From: Arachidicoccus terrestris
Lineage (GTDB): Bacteria; Bacteroidota; Bacteroidia; Chitinophagales; Chitinophagaceae
Reading direction: 5' to 3'
Length of the DNA stretch: 64,000 nucleotides
Assembly (NCBI RefSeq): GCF_020042345.1
Contig: NZ_CP083387.1
Coordinates: forward strand, 4,340,001 to 4,404,000
A program made the position numbers and the translations under genes. A model generated the notes under the pieces. It searched no databases and was not told the origin of the DNA. It saw only the letters and a program-made list of their open reading frames with translations. How positions within the stretch are numbered: the stretch's first letter is position 1; every line of letters starts with the position of its first letter. This document shows positions 17,519 to 26,820 of the stretch, one piece after another.

Positions 17519-18448
17519 GTTGGTCCGGATAAAGCCATTTTGCAAGATCAGCAGTGAAGCATTTGACGGGTCGCTTTCCAATATTCTATTATCCCCCGAT
17601 TCAAAACTTTCCAATTGGCCGGTAGCCAGGTCATAGATGCCGTATTTATAGGCGATACCCGATGTTGTTGGCTTAAGTGCAAGGGAAATGTCTATGCGCC
17701 ATCTGCCCGCTTCTTCGTTGTTCATTAGAAGGGCTTTTGCCGCCTCCCAGCCACCTAGTGAGGCATCTTCTCCGATCAGGCAAACCGCTTTACCGGCTTC
17801 GAGTACAGGGGCGGTAATAATAAACCTATGTGTGTATTTTTTTCTGGAGCTGGTTGGCTTTTGAGCTGACTGAAGGTCGCCAGCCTGAATCGCCTGAAGG
17901 GCATCGGTTCCAAAAATATTCTCCACAAAGCCGGGTGCATTCCAGGCATCCCGAATGGTAATGGAAGTCACTGCTGGCGGAATGTCTAACTGATACGGTG
18001 CAGAAAGCGCAAGTGTGCCATCTGCATAACGAACCAAATAAGTGTATTTCAGCTGCCCGTTTTTAATAGAAGACTTATCAATCTCTAACTGAACGGCCCA
18101 TTTTTGGTCATCAATATATTCCATGAGCGGCGCCTGATCTGTCGACTCAGCTCCCAAAGCCGGGTGAGCTCCGGAAATCAGCATGGCCTCACCGAATTGT
18201 GTCGAAAAAAATATTTCAAAGCGTAGATTAAGTTTGCCGGAGGACTTAATGCGCTTACTGTTACCGGTGGCGGCTTTTTGGGTTGCTGTTGAAGCAGGTT
18301 TTGCTGTTTTAGCAGCTTTAGCCACTTTTTTAGGAGTTGCTTTCGAAACAGCTTTCTTTGCTGTAGTGGCTTTTTTTGGCGCGGCTTTGACGGCCGTTTT
18401 CTTGCTAGTCGGAGTCATACCGTTTTGGGTCATTTTGTCTGATTGCAT
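17519..18448 (-). CDS. Starch-binding (CBM20-like) N-terminal part of split malQ with Lys/Ala-rich tail
   Basis: The stop codon is at 17516-17518. Residues 1-71 are very rich in Lys, Ala, Thr and Pro (AAPKKATTAKKAV, KKVAKAAKTAK), like histone H1 tails. Residues about 72-180 and 205-300 are two beta-sandwich modules of the CBM20 type. The second has the hallmark VCLIGEDASLGGWEAAKALLM followed by WRIDISL, where aromatic residues bind starch. These modules normally precede the GH77 barrel in a single Bacteroidota MalQ chain of about 900 residues. The frame continues across the TGA into the GH77 part. The tail is not usual for MalQ and could bind nucleic acid or another polyanion; that is speculation. 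Confidence 0.8.
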
Positions 18449-18544
18449 ACCGGGGAGTTTAAGGGTTATATTAAATTAAAAAATTAGTTAATTTAAAAAT
18501 AATTACGATGTAAAGGTAGTACAATTCTGACAAACAGCTGGTCG

Positions 18545-20434
18545 TCAGTTGGCCGTTACTTTTTCCTTAATTTTTGAGACAGCAGAAGCAGGTAAAGCTT
18601 GGCCGTTATAGTCAACAGTGCCCTTCATGTCAAGAGTGATGTCGCGGGATTTGACCAGTAATGTTTGTTGATCCACATACATTTTTCCTTTCTGTGTACC
18701 GGTAAAATGAGTTTTAAAGGTCGCGCCATCGCTGTTAATGACGCCGCTCTGACTGACATTCCCCGAAATCGTAACCAGCATATCTCCGTCTAATATACTC
18801 TGTATGGTATAGGTCGTGATCCTGGTATTGCTACCATGATTAACGGAGTCTGACCACTGCTGCCCAATTTCTGCAGGGCCGGATTTGCTCATCAGCAGTC
18901 CGAAATTACTGCCGACTTCAAAATCGCCTCCGGAAAGTGAGAGACCGCTAAGCACAGTATTGACTTGCCTGCCGAGTGCTGTATTGTCGACCTCTGTGAT
19001 TTTCCCGGTACTATCCACTTCTAAATAGGTCTTTTTCCCTACGATGTCAAACAATGGTTTGGCAAAAGTTGAGGTACTGTCGGTTTTTTGGTTAGAATCA
19101 TATTTTAACTGTACTCCCATGGTCTCGACTTCAGTATTCAGTCTTACAACTGATACATCAAAATGAAATTGCCCGTCTTTTTGACCTGTTCTTTGATATT
19201 GTGTGGTAAAATCTGCGCTGGTTTTATAGTCGACGTTTTGCTGGAGGATTGTCAGGCTGGTGGTAGAGCTGATCTGTGTTTCTTTGTCAAAAGCTCTATA
19301 AGGCTGAAATAGCTCAGTAAAGGGCGTGTTTTGAGGTTGAGGTAGACTATCTGCTATCTGGTGGGTGATTGAATTATCACTAATTGCTCCGTTGAATTTT
19401 TGAATTTCTTCCCCTTGTTTAGGACGCATCGCCGAATCGGGCAGCTGTTCTGCCGGGCGTTCCTGCACAGATGTCTTCGCTTGAGTAGGTTCTTGTTTGT
19501 TTTCTTGCTGTCGATTCAAGGCAGTAGTGTCCTGTGAAATTCCTAAGGTGTCTATAGGTAAATTATCAGCAGATTCCTTATCTTTCGAATGGCCGGGCTT
19601 ATTGTCTGTTTTGTTTTCTACCCGACGGACTGGCTGCTCATTTTGGCTGGCCTGTGCTGAACTGTCTTCAGTTACTTCGAAGATATCCTCTAAATCTGTA
19701 CTGTCGACTCTGTTATTTGCCGGCCTGCCGCTCGGGACATTAGGAACATTCACCGGCTCCGAAGCTATCTTTTCTGTATCGGATGCCGGAGTGACGGAGG
19801 GCTTAGGCAGTGTAAAGATACTTTGAATCGTATCTTTTTTAATGATATCGATTGTGTCATTTGCAGCCATTAAATCACTGCTGTCTGCTGTGCTCGGTGG
19901 TGTTTTAATAGAACCATCTTCTTGAGCACCCTTGTTATTCTGATGAATACTATCTTTTTTTTCGTTTAACCCGATCTGTCCTTCTGTCTCCTGTTTTTTT
20001 TCTTCTGCTTGTTCGTTTTTAATGGACTTGTCCTGCTGCTCGCGGGCTTTTTGCATTTCCTCAAAAATATCTACGATTTTACCGGTATCGCTGTTATTGA
20101 AGGTGTCAGAGACATTTTCATCCGAGCTATCCTTGCGTGTCGGGGGCACACCGGAAGGCAAAGAGTCTTCGTCGGCGTTGCGGTGGGTTTGGTCCGCCGG
20201 GAGAGCCTGTCTTGTTCGCTGAGTACTGTCCGTCTTTCCGGCTGCGGGTAACGTATCCTGGTTGGAGGCTATCGCCTTATAGGCAGTGGAATCTCCAATG
20301 CTATCTGTTACCGGGTGCGTTATCACTGGCTGAGCCGTGTCTGGTGTTGGAGCTTTTATGGTGTCCTGTGCATGGGCCGGTAGGGCTATAAACACGGATA
20401 GGGACAACCCTATGCACAGTAAAAATAATTTCAT
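18545..20434 (-). CDS. Secreted protein with long disordered region and DUF6263-like C-terminal domain
   Basis: The 629-residue protein has a signal peptide (MKLFLLCIGLSLSVFIALPAHAQ). A low-complexity stretch of about 350 residues follows, rich in Asp, Ser, Thr, Gln, Asn, Glu and Lys, with many DTxxP-like repeats. The folded C-terminal part (about 385-629) looks beta-rich, with TSADFTTQYQRTGQKDGQFHFDVSVVRL and QQWSDSVNHGSNTRITTYTI, and resembles the DUF6263 family of Bacteroidota. The family has no proven function. The gene is transcribed alone; the acidic linker suggests a domain held away from the membrane or wall. Confidence 0.6.
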   Translation of the reverse strand: MKLFLLCIGLSLSVFIALPAHAQDTIKAPTPDTAQPVITHPVTDSIGDSTAYKAIASNQDTLPAAGKTDSTQRTRQALPADQTHRNADEDSLPSGVPPTRKDSSDENVSDTFNNSDTGKIVDIFEEMQKAREQQDKSIKNEQAEEKKQETEGQIGLNEKKDSIHQNNKGAQEDGSIKTPPSTADSSDLMAANDTIDIIKKDTIQSIFTLPKPSVTPASDTEKIASEPVNVPNVPSGRPANNRVDSTDLEDIFEVTEDSSAQASQNEQPVRRVENKTDNKPGHSKDKESADNLPIDTLGISQDTTALNRQQENKQEPTQAKTSVQERPAEQLPDSAMRPKQGEEIQKFNGAISDNSITHQIADSLPQPQNTPFTELFQPYRAFDKETQISSTTSLTILQQNVDYKTSADFTTQYQRTGQKDGQFHFDVSVVRLNTEVETMGVQLKYDSNQKTDSTSTFAKPLFDIVGKKTYLEVDSTGKITEVDNTALGRQVNTVLSGLSLSGGDFEVGSNFGLLMSKSGPAEIGQQWSDSVNHGSNTRITTYTIQSILDGDMLVTISGNVSQSGVINSDGATFKTHFTGTQKGKMYVDQQTLLVKSRDITLDMKGTVDYNGQALPASAVSKIKEKVTAN

Positions 20435-20754
20435 TCCTTTGTTCGTTTTTTAGGTATCATCCGAAGTGATACTTTGCATGTCGCAAAAATGGGCTGTTGT
20501 CTGTTTTTTCTTTGGGTGAAACAATTGCGTTTAAGCCACTACTCCACTGTTGTCCTTAAGTACATTATTCTTGCCAAAGGTAGTACCAGGTGCTAAAATT
20601 TTCCTAAGGATGATCATTAATTCGCTGCTAAAATTGATTTTTCAAGACGAACGGATGTTTTATAAGAACAATTCGCCGTGAAAAAGCTGTGGAAGCTTGA
20701 TTACGGCGAATTATACAGATAGATATAGGCGGATGATATATTGACAATGTCGAT
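20435..20754. other. Intergenic region after the trans-sulfuration gene
   Basis: 320 bp without a gene. It holds the hairpin at 20670-20712 and presumably the promoter of the secreted-protein gene, for which I see no consensus box. Confidence 0.45.
20670..20712 (-). terminator. Terminator-like hairpin after the trans-sulfuration gene
   Basis: Ten-bp arms (20670-20679 and 20703-20712) pair perfectly, and an inner AAGCT/AGCTT repeat extends the structure. The T run on the minus strand is short. Confidence 0.55.
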
Positions 20755-21915
20755 TTATCCGATGGCCTGGTTCAGATCAGCAATCAAATCATCTGCATCT
20801 TCTATTCCTACACTTAAACGGATTAGCCCGTCGTTCAATCCGTTTTTAATACGTTCTTCTCTGGGAATGGATGCATGTGTCATGGTAGCCGGATGGTTGA
20901 TCAGCGATTCCACGCCGCCCAATGATTCCGCCAGCGTGATGATCTTCGTACTGGTTACAACACGGTTAACTTCTTCGATAGATTCATTTTTAAGTTCAAA
21001 GCTTAACATGCCACCAAAATTACGCATCTGCTTTTTAGCGACGGCATAACCCGGATGATCTTCAAAACCACACCAGTGAACAATCGCTACTTTAGGATTC
21101 TGGCGTAGTGCATGGGCAACTTTTGCGCCGTTCTCGCCATGACGGTCCATTCTGACATGGAGTGTCTTAATCCCTCTGAGTACTAGGAAACAATCCTGTG
21201 GTCCCGGCACAGCTCCACTGCTTTTTTGGATAAAATACAGTCTTTCATAAAGCGCTTTATCCTTTACGATAATTGCTCCAAGGACCACATCACTATGTCC
21301 ACCTAAGTACTTCGTTGCAGAGTGCACAACGATGTCTGCTCCAAAATTAAGCGGGTTCTGAAGATAGGGAGAGGCAAAGGTATTATCTACACAAAGCAGT
21401 GCTCCCGCTTTTTTAGCGATATCGGCGACCGCTTCAATATCGGTGATATTGATCAGTGGATTGGTTGGTGTTTCTGTCCAGATAAGTTTGGTATTGGAGT
21501 TTACCTTGGCTGTAATATTGGCCGGGTCTTTCATGTCGACATAATGAAAATGGATCCCGAACTTTTCAAATATTTGGGCAAATAAACGATAAGTACCTCC
21601 ATACATATCAGTAGCTGCAATAACCTCATCACCCGGTGAAAGTAATTTAATGACGGCATCTGTAGCAGCTACACCACTGCTGAATGCCAGCCCGTACTTA
21701 CCATTTTCAATGGCCGCGAGAGAGGCTTCCAGTGCTTGTCTGGTTGGGTTCCCTGCCCGGGAATAATCGTACCCTTTGGTTACGCCTGGCGAACTTTGTT
21801 TAAAAGTGGATGTTTGGTATATTGGAGTCATGATTGCACCGGTCAGGCTGTCTGGCTCTGCTCCGGCATGTATCAGCTTGGTGCCGATTCCCTGGTTATT
21901 TAATTCACTTGCCAT
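20755..21915 (-). CDS. PLP-dependent trans-sulfuration enzyme (cystathionine gamma-synthase/lyase family)
   Basis: A 386-residue Cys/Met-metabolism PLP enzyme. YDYSRAGNPTRQALE near residue 50 carries the phosphate-binding Tyr/Arg, FSSGVAATDAVIKLL follows, and the cofactor lysine is in HSATKYLGGHSDVVLG near residue 200. The C-terminal block ITLAESLGGVESLINHPATMTHASIP is intact. Sequence alone does not tell cystathionine gamma-synthase (MetB) from gamma-lyase or homocysteine synthase. Two-gene metH lies elsewhere in this window, but there is no direct operon link. Confidence 0.92.
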   Translation of the reverse strand: MASELNNQGIGTKLIHAGAEPDSLTGAIMTPIYQTSTFKQSSPGVTKGYDYSRAGNPTRQALEASLAAIENGKYGLAFSSGVAATDAVIKLLSPGDEVIAATDMYGGTYRLFAQIFEKFGIHFHYVDMKDPANITAKVNSNTKLIWTETPTNPLINITDIEAVADIAKKAGALLCVDNTFASPYLQNPLNFGADIVVHSATKYLGGHSDVVLGAIIVKDKALYERLYFIQKSSGAVPGPQDCFLVLRGIKTLHVRMDRHGENGAKVAHALRQNPKVAIVHWCGFEDHPGYAVAKKQMRNFGGMLSFELKNESIEEVNRVVTSTKIITLAESLGGVESLINHPATMTHASIPREERIKNGLNDGLIRLSVGIEDADDLIADLNQAIG

Positions 21916-21997
21916 ATAGATACAATTTATAAATTTAGCTGCGAAGGTAGGTAATTTATTGCTTCAAAAGTCTACTAAAATAGTAGATATTTGCTTG

Positions 21998-22597
21998 TTA
22001 TTGATGAATCTTTAGCAGTTCCGTGGCTTTCCCGAGTGCATAAGCTTGTAGTTGGGGGAAAAATCTCTGATAGACTTTCTCGAGATAAGGCAGCTGCAGC
22101 TCAAATGCGGTTAATACAGCTGATTGTTTATCTATCAACCCCACCCTTTTGAGTAAATTGGTTATAGCATTTTCAATGAAGGACAGTTCTCCGTAATGAA
22201 CAAACCAGTTTTCATATTGCAGATAGGGAAAGTACCGTCGGAATCCTCCAACATGCCAACCGCGGCCTTCCGCGAGGCTCTTATAGGCCCAGGTGGCAAA
22301 ACTGTGCCATTCACCTGCTGTTTTGATCGTGGTGTCATTGGCCAGAAAATAATCCATTGTAATGTCCATGATAGGCCCGGCGTATAAGCGGGCTGCCGGC
22401 CGGTAGATTTTTTTGGCTTCACTGATCAGTCGATGCTGGTCAGTAAAGCTATCTATGTAACGGTGTAACTGTATACCGGCCCTGACAGCCGGTGGGTATA
22501 ATCCGATCTGCATTCCCTTTACATCATCACCGATCATATTACCTAATAAGATTTTGGGATGATTATGACTCAGATATGCATGGGCTAGGAGATTCAT
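21998..22597 (-). CDS. acpH: Acyl-carrier-protein phosphodiesterase
   Basis: AcpH removes the 4'-phosphopantetheine arm from holo-ACP. The 199-residue sequence starts MNLLAHAYLS, then GNMIGDDVKGMQIGLYPPAVRAGIQLHRYIDSFTD (about residues 19-53). These contain the His/Asp metal ligands of this HD-like family, and YAGPIMDITMDYFLA adds a further acidic pair. Length and order fit the E. coli enzyme. It lies 13 bp after the COG2509 flavoprotein gene and is surely cotranscribed with it, though no functional link between them is known. Confidence 0.85.
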   Translation of the reverse strand: MNLLAHAYLSHNHPKILLGNMIGDDVKGMQIGLYPPAVRAGIQLHRYIDSFTDQHRLISEAKKIYRPAARLYAGPIMDITMDYFLANDTTIKTAGEWHSFATWAYKSLAEGRGWHVGGFRRYFPYLQYENWFVHYGELSFIENAITNLLKRVGLIDKQSAVLTAFELQLPYLEKVYQRFFPQLQAYALGKATELLKIHQ

Positions 22598-22610
22598 GGA
22601 ATGCCGTTGA

Positions 22611-24227
22611 TTAATTGAAGGATGAAGGTAGACGAATTCCTAATTTTTCCGCGATCACGCTTGCGATTTTGGCACCGTCCATGGCTGCACTGATAATACC
22701 GCCGGCATAGCCGGCTCCTTCTGCAGCGGGATAGAGATTAGTGATCTGCGGATGGTGAAGACCGGTTTCATCTCTAGGTATCCTGACTGGTGAAGACGTC
22801 CTGCTTTCCGTGGCAATCAATAAGGATTCATTCGTATAGTAACCTTTCATCCTACGCCCAAATTCTTTGAAACCACCAGACAGTGTCTGCGTAATAAATG
22901 CTGGTAATAATTGATCCAGCCGTTGACTGTCGGTCCCCGGTATATAACTGCATCTGGGCAGGTGACTTGATTTTTTACCGGCAACAAAATCCGTTAACCG
23001 TTGGGCTGGGGCGCAGAATTGCCCCCCTCCTGCCTGATACATAACTTTTTCTATTTTGCGCTGAAATTCCATCAGCATTAACGGATCCTTGGCATCTTGT
23101 TGCACCCCCTGGTGCTTTAGATAACTATAAGCAGCTTTTTCATCAACCTGGACCACCATGCCACTATTGGTGAAAGGGTTATTGCGCTTACTGGGACTCC
23201 AGCCATTGACCACGAGCTCGTCTGGGTCGGTCGCAGCCGGCGCGATGATACCACCCGGGCACATGCAGAAACTAAACACACCCCGATCTCCAACTTGTGC
23301 GACAAGGCTATAAGATGCCGGAGGCAGTTTCTGTTCCTCAATCTGCTCAACAGAACATTTATATTGAATTTCGTTGATGAGTTGTTGTGGGTGCTCTACC
23401 CTGACGCCCAGGGCAAAGGGTTTGTTTTCTATCTGGATATTTTTCTGTTTTAGTAACCGGTAGATATCCCTGGCCGAGTGGCCTGTAGCTAATATCACGT
23501 GATTGGCGAAGATCGTGTCACCGTTAGATGTCGTGATGGATCGTATTCGTCCGCTTTTCAGGTTGAGATCAGTGAGTTTTCGGTCAAAATAGATTTTACC
23601 GCCTGCCGCTTCAATTGTTTGACGCATAGCCGTAATGATGGCGGGCAATTTATTGGTACCGATGTGGGGGTGGGCCTCATACAGAATGGCAGGGTCTGCA
23701 CCAAACCGCACAAAGGTTTCCAGGGCCTTCTGGATGCTTCCTCTCTTTTTACTGCGGGTATAAAGCTTGCCATCGCTATAAGTCCCGGCACCACCCTCGC
23801 CAAAACAGTAATTGCTTTCCGGATTGACCTGCCCTTTTTTATTAAGATCCGCCAAATCTCTTCTGCGGGCCTGTACATCTTTACCTCTCTCAATTATAAT
23901 CGGACGGATGCCATGCTCCAGGCAGCTGATGGCAGCAAACAAACCCGCCGGACCTGCGCCAATAATTAAAACCTCGTGGCTGGCATGTTGGACATCCCGA
24001 TAAGGAGCGTCAGGTAAGGTAACAGGTATAAATGTCTCTTGAATAAATACCTGCAAGGTCAGATTATAATAGATCTGCCTTTGACGTGCGTCCATAGATT
24101 TTTTAAGGATCTGATAGCCGGAAATCTGGTCAGCTTCGACCTGTAGCAACGCTGCTACTTGTTTTGTAAGTGCCTTCTGATTGGAAAAGTCCTGCGCCGT
24201 AACGCGTATCCGGAGTGCAGTTTGCAT
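22611..24227 (-). CDS. FAD-dependent dehydrogenase of the COG2509 type
   Basis: A 538-residue cytosolic flavoprotein. An N-terminal ferredoxin-like region (about 1-85) is followed by the FAD-binding EVLIIGAGPAGLFAAISCLEHG, then YCFGEGGAGTYSDGKLYTRSKKRG, the signature of COG2509. The C-terminal FAD contact is NLYPAAEGAGYAGGIISAAMDGAKIA. The family is widespread and poorly characterised; oxidation of a hydrophobic or polycyclic substrate is often guessed. First gene of an operon with acpH. The IS element sits about 120 bp upstream of its start. Confidence 0.85.
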   Translation of the reverse strand: MQTALRIRVTAQDFSNQKALTKQVAALLQVEADQISGYQILKKSMDARQRQIYYNLTLQVFIQETFIPVTLPDAPYRDVQHASHEVLIIGAGPAGLFAAISCLEHGIRPIIIERGKDVQARRRDLADLNKKGQVNPESNYCFGEGGAGTYSDGKLYTRSKKRGSIQKALETFVRFGADPAILYEAHPHIGTNKLPAIITAMRQTIEAAGGKIYFDRKLTDLNLKSGRIRSITTSNGDTIFANHVILATGHSARDIYRLLKQKNIQIENKPFALGVRVEHPQQLINEIQYKCSVEQIEEQKLPPASYSLVAQVGDRGVFSFCMCPGGIIAPAATDPDELVVNGWSPSKRNNPFTNSGMVVQVDEKAAYSYLKHQGVQQDAKDPLMLMEFQRKIEKVMYQAGGGQFCAPAQRLTDFVAGKKSSHLPRCSYIPGTDSQRLDQLLPAFITQTLSGGFKEFGRRMKGYYTNESLLIATESRTSSPVRIPRDETGLHHPQITNLYPAAEGAGYAGGIISAAMDGAKIASVIAEKLGIRLPSSFN

Positions 24228-24349
24228 GAAAATGGATTGAGGTTAGGTAGTTATCCTAAATTTACCGAAAATCTATACATATGTCTAATGCCGACTTGAT
24301 ATATAGGGTAACAAAGTTACGGTTTTCAGGAAGAAATATCATATAGACG

Positions 24350-24357
24350 GTTTTTGA
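24350..24357. repeat. Target-site duplication, left copy
   Basis: GTTTTTGA directly abuts the left inverted repeat and is repeated exactly at 25834-25841. Confidence 0.92.
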
Positions 24358-24390
24358 GGCTAAATCTAATTTTGAGGTGCCAGCCGACTA
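24358..24390. repeat. Left terminal inverted repeat of the IS
   Basis: 33 bp beginning GGCTAAATCTAATTTTGAGG, a perfect inverted match to 25801-25833. Its last three bases are the transposase stop codon (TAG on the minus strand). Confidence 0.95.
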
Positions 24391-25365
24391 GGAGAAATAT
24401 CCTGCCAGTCTAAAAAAGAAGAAACTTCGGTCTCTGATTCCAAAATTGTTGGCCATGAATCTCTGTATTTTACCGTTCATGTTTTCGGCTTTTGCATTTG
24501 TCTGACCTGTCTTGAAATAGTTGACGATGTCATCAAAATGCTTCTCAAACATTTTCCGAATAGCCGTGAATGCGGGGATCCTGGCGATCACCACGTCATC
24601 CAGCCAGTCGTATAAATCTCTTTCCACAAAGTCTAAATCTTTCCCTATATGCTTTTTGTCATACCAGTTTCTGATTTTTTCAGTTAGACATAATGCCGTT
24701 CGCAGTATGGGGTAACGATCTGATAAGTAATTCATTACGGCCTGCTCTTCCTCATCCCAATGCATCATCCTTTTAAATATGATGTACCGTGATCGTTCAA
24801 TATATTCCAGTTCGCTGAGGCCTTTAATCGGAGCCTGATCTGCCTGACTATCTTCCTGACCCTGGTTTATGACCTGAGTTTTTATTAGCTTCCGGACTTG
24901 TTGCAGTGCATCAAGTACATGGGTAATTACATGAAATTTGTCTACTACAACGCAGGCATTGGGGAAGAGTTCTTTGCTAATCCTTTTGTAGGTGGCATTC
25001 ATATCACTGCTAACCGATTTGACATCCTGTAACCTTTCTGAAAAATAGGCATTTATAGCCTGCTTTATTTCGTCCCCATTTTAAGTTTGTGCAACCAGTG
25101 CGATCTTTCCGGTTGTAAGATTTGTCATCACTGTGTACATTTTCTTGCCAATCATTTTTTCATCGATTGTCATCTTTTCACCGACGTTCTCTGATTTGGC
25201 TATATAGACAGGCTTCTCCTTAACCACTTCTCCCGTCGCCGGATCTGCTATTTTTATAGACTTTTCGCCCCAGCTTCCCGCCTTTAACTTCTCGGGGTAG
25301 CCACTGAACTGAAATTTATACCAGTTGTACAACGTACGGGGCTTTATGCCAAACATATGAGCCAC
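24388..25365 (-). pseudogene. ISL3-type DDE transposase with an in-frame stop
   Basis: The frame reads from GTG at 25365 to TAG at 24388 with one internal TAA at 25081-25083. Before the stop lies the first catalytic Asp (MTIDEKMIGKKMY); after it come SSDMNATYKR and VVVDKFHV (second Asp region) and TNAKAENMNGKIQ (catalytic Glu). Translation through the TAA gives ALVAQT-stop-NGDEIKQAI, a smooth protein, so a TTA or similar codon probably mutated. An upstream extension of this frame (FLKDRIEAHPINISC) continues the protein back to a T6A4 run near 25405, inside the end of the first frame, so frameshifting may have joined the two. Confidence 0.88.
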
Positions 25366-25396
25366 ACAACTGATATTGATCGGATGTGCTTCGATT

Positions 25397-25768
25397 CTAT
25401 CTTTTAAAAAAGCCAGCCATTTCGTTTGTTAATTTCGCTGGATGGTCGGTGATCCCATATTCATTACTGAAATGCTCATCGGTTCCCGCCACCTTCCAGC
25501 GACGACGACGCAGAATCAAATACACCGGTTTTAAACTAAAGCCGTGACTTAGGATCGTCTTCGGATTGCAAAAACCATCTAAGACAACATCTGCTTTGCC
25601 TGACAACGCAGCAGGAACTAACTGTTTTTTCTCTTCAAGGGTGATCTGCCATTCTGAATTAAGTTCCTTGATCGATGCTATCTCAAAGAATTCCAGCATA
25701 TCCTGAGGTACCATCATCCTGGATAACCCAAAAAGAATGGACTCCTTCGTGTTTTCCTGATTTTTCAT
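25397..25768 (-). CDS. ISAon1-family transposase N-terminal region protein
   Basis: A 123-residue protein from the first frame of the IS. It begins MKNQENTKESILFGLSRMMVPQDMLEFFEI and ends NEMAGFFKR. Such small proteins precede the catalytic frame in ISAon1-type elements and probably provide the zinc-finger or helix-turn-helix end-binding part; the sequence VLRRRRWKVAG-like block (LILRRRRWKVAGTDEHF) is typical. The stop lies 32 bp before the GTG of the second frame. The frame relation at the T6A4 run is +1 (or -2). Confidence 0.82.
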   Translation of the reverse strand: MKNQENTKESILFGLSRMMVPQDMLEFFEIASIKELNSEWQITLEEKKQLVPAALSGKADVVLDGFCNPKTILSHGFSLKPVYLILRRRRWKVAGTDEHFSNEYGITDHPAKLTNEMAGFFKR

Positions 25769-25800
25769 GGTAGGACTTTTCTACCCTAAAGTTACAACTT

Positions 25801-25833
25801 TAGTCGGCTGGCACCTCAAAATTAGATTTAGCC
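25801..25833. repeat. Right terminal inverted repeat of the IS
   Basis: 33 bp, perfect inverted match to 24358-24390. This is the end nearest the first transposase frame. Confidence 0.95.
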
Positions 25834-25841
25834 GTTTTTGA
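25834..25841. repeat. Target-site duplication, right copy
   Basis: GTTTTTGA, identical to 24350-24357. Confidence 0.92.
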
Positions 25842-25934
25842 CCAGTTACTATTAAAAAACCGGAAAACTGGTGCAATTGCAACAGTCTCCCGGTAAGGTT
25901 TGCTTCCAGATATTTTGTATGATTGGCGGATTCC

Positions 25935-26624
25935 TTAGAATCGTACACCCGCGGTAATGAAAAAGGCATTGTTGCGAATGGCGACGTTGGCCACCGATCC
26001 GTCATCGTAATAATATCCGTGTTTATTAATATTTAAAAATCCAAACTGGTATCTGGCAGAAAGCCCGAATTGGGTGCCTCCGCTACCATCGTTAGGGAAA
26101 TAGTATTCCAACCCAACTACACCTGAAAAATCACTTCTTTTATAATCGGCTGTTACGTCTCCTTTTCCAAAATCGCCTTTAAAAGAACCTGAAGGCTGCG
26201 TATTGGCACTTAAAAGATAACTGTACTGTGGTCCGAATAGCACCCCGAAACCGGTAAATGGCTGACTGTAGCGGAATAAAATAGGCAGATTCAAGTAGTT
26301 CATATTCAGGTTTATATTGCCTTGAAAGTCATCCGACGTATAGTCATCATAATAATTTGTCCCCATGCCGGTATAACTTAATTCCGGCTGAACAAACCAC
26401 CCATAGCTGATCGGCACGCTGACTGAAACGCCGCCAATGAAACCCGCTTTAGAATTGTCTGAATAGGCATAATCAGAATATTGGTCAGAGGTTATCTGGT
26501 TGGCGATGGACAGTCCGCCAAATACACCGATTCTGGTGCGCTCAATAATTGTATTACCGCTGCGGATCTGCGAAAAACCTGCGGTAGTTGCCAAACTGAA
26601 TAAAACAACGAATAGCTTTTTCAT
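25935..26624 (-). CDS. Outer-membrane beta-barrel protein
   Basis: A signal peptide (MKKLFVVLFSLATTAGFSQ) is followed by about 210 residues of alternating hydrophobic strands with glycine- and tyrosine-rich turns. They begin RIGVFGGLSIAN, include WFVQPELSYTGMG and VGLEYYFPN, and end NNAFFITAGVRF. The closing aromatic residue is typical of outer-membrane insertion. This is the small OmpA/OmpW-like barrel type (porin-family, PF13568-like) abundant in Bacteroidota; ligand unknown. The IS element lies 100 bp beyond its stop and would cut any downstream cotranscription. Confidence 0.85.
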   Translation of the reverse strand: MKKLFVVLFSLATTAGFSQIRSGNTIIERTRIGVFGGLSIANQITSDQYSDYAYSDNSKAGFIGGVSVSVPISYGWFVQPELSYTGMGTNYYDDYTSDDFQGNINLNMNYLNLPILFRYSQPFTGFGVLFGPQYSYLLSANTQPSGSFKGDFGKGDVTADYKRSDFSGVVGLEYYFPNDGSGGTQFGLSARYQFGFLNINKHGYYYDDGSVANVAIRNNAFFITAGVRF

Positions 26625-26820
26625 GTATTAAATTTTAATAATGTTCAATGTCCGCCATTATGCTGGCCTTAAATTAATGTTTCTAGTCTCAGCTACAACA
26701 CTTCCAGATATTAGCATTATTTCTACTCCGTAAATATAAGGGAAACGCCGCCAATTTCTTAGATATATAATTCTGTTTTAGGTTTAATCTAACAAGTACT
26801 GCTTTAACGTTTAGTTGTTC

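Larger units (their letters stand above)
24358..25833 (-). mobile_element. ISL3-family (ISAon1-type) insertion sequence, 1476 bp
   Basis: The ends are exact: 33-bp perfect terminal inverted repeats flanked by an 8-bp direct repeat (GTTTTTGA). Eight-bp duplications are what ISL3 elements make. Two frames on the minus strand encode an N-terminal-region protein and a DDE transposase, the ISAon1 arrangement common in Bacteroidota. The element landed between the COG2509 gene and an outer-membrane protein gene without breaking either. The perfect ends imply recent insertion, yet the transposase has an in-frame TAA, so the copy is probably not autonomous. Confidence 0.95.
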
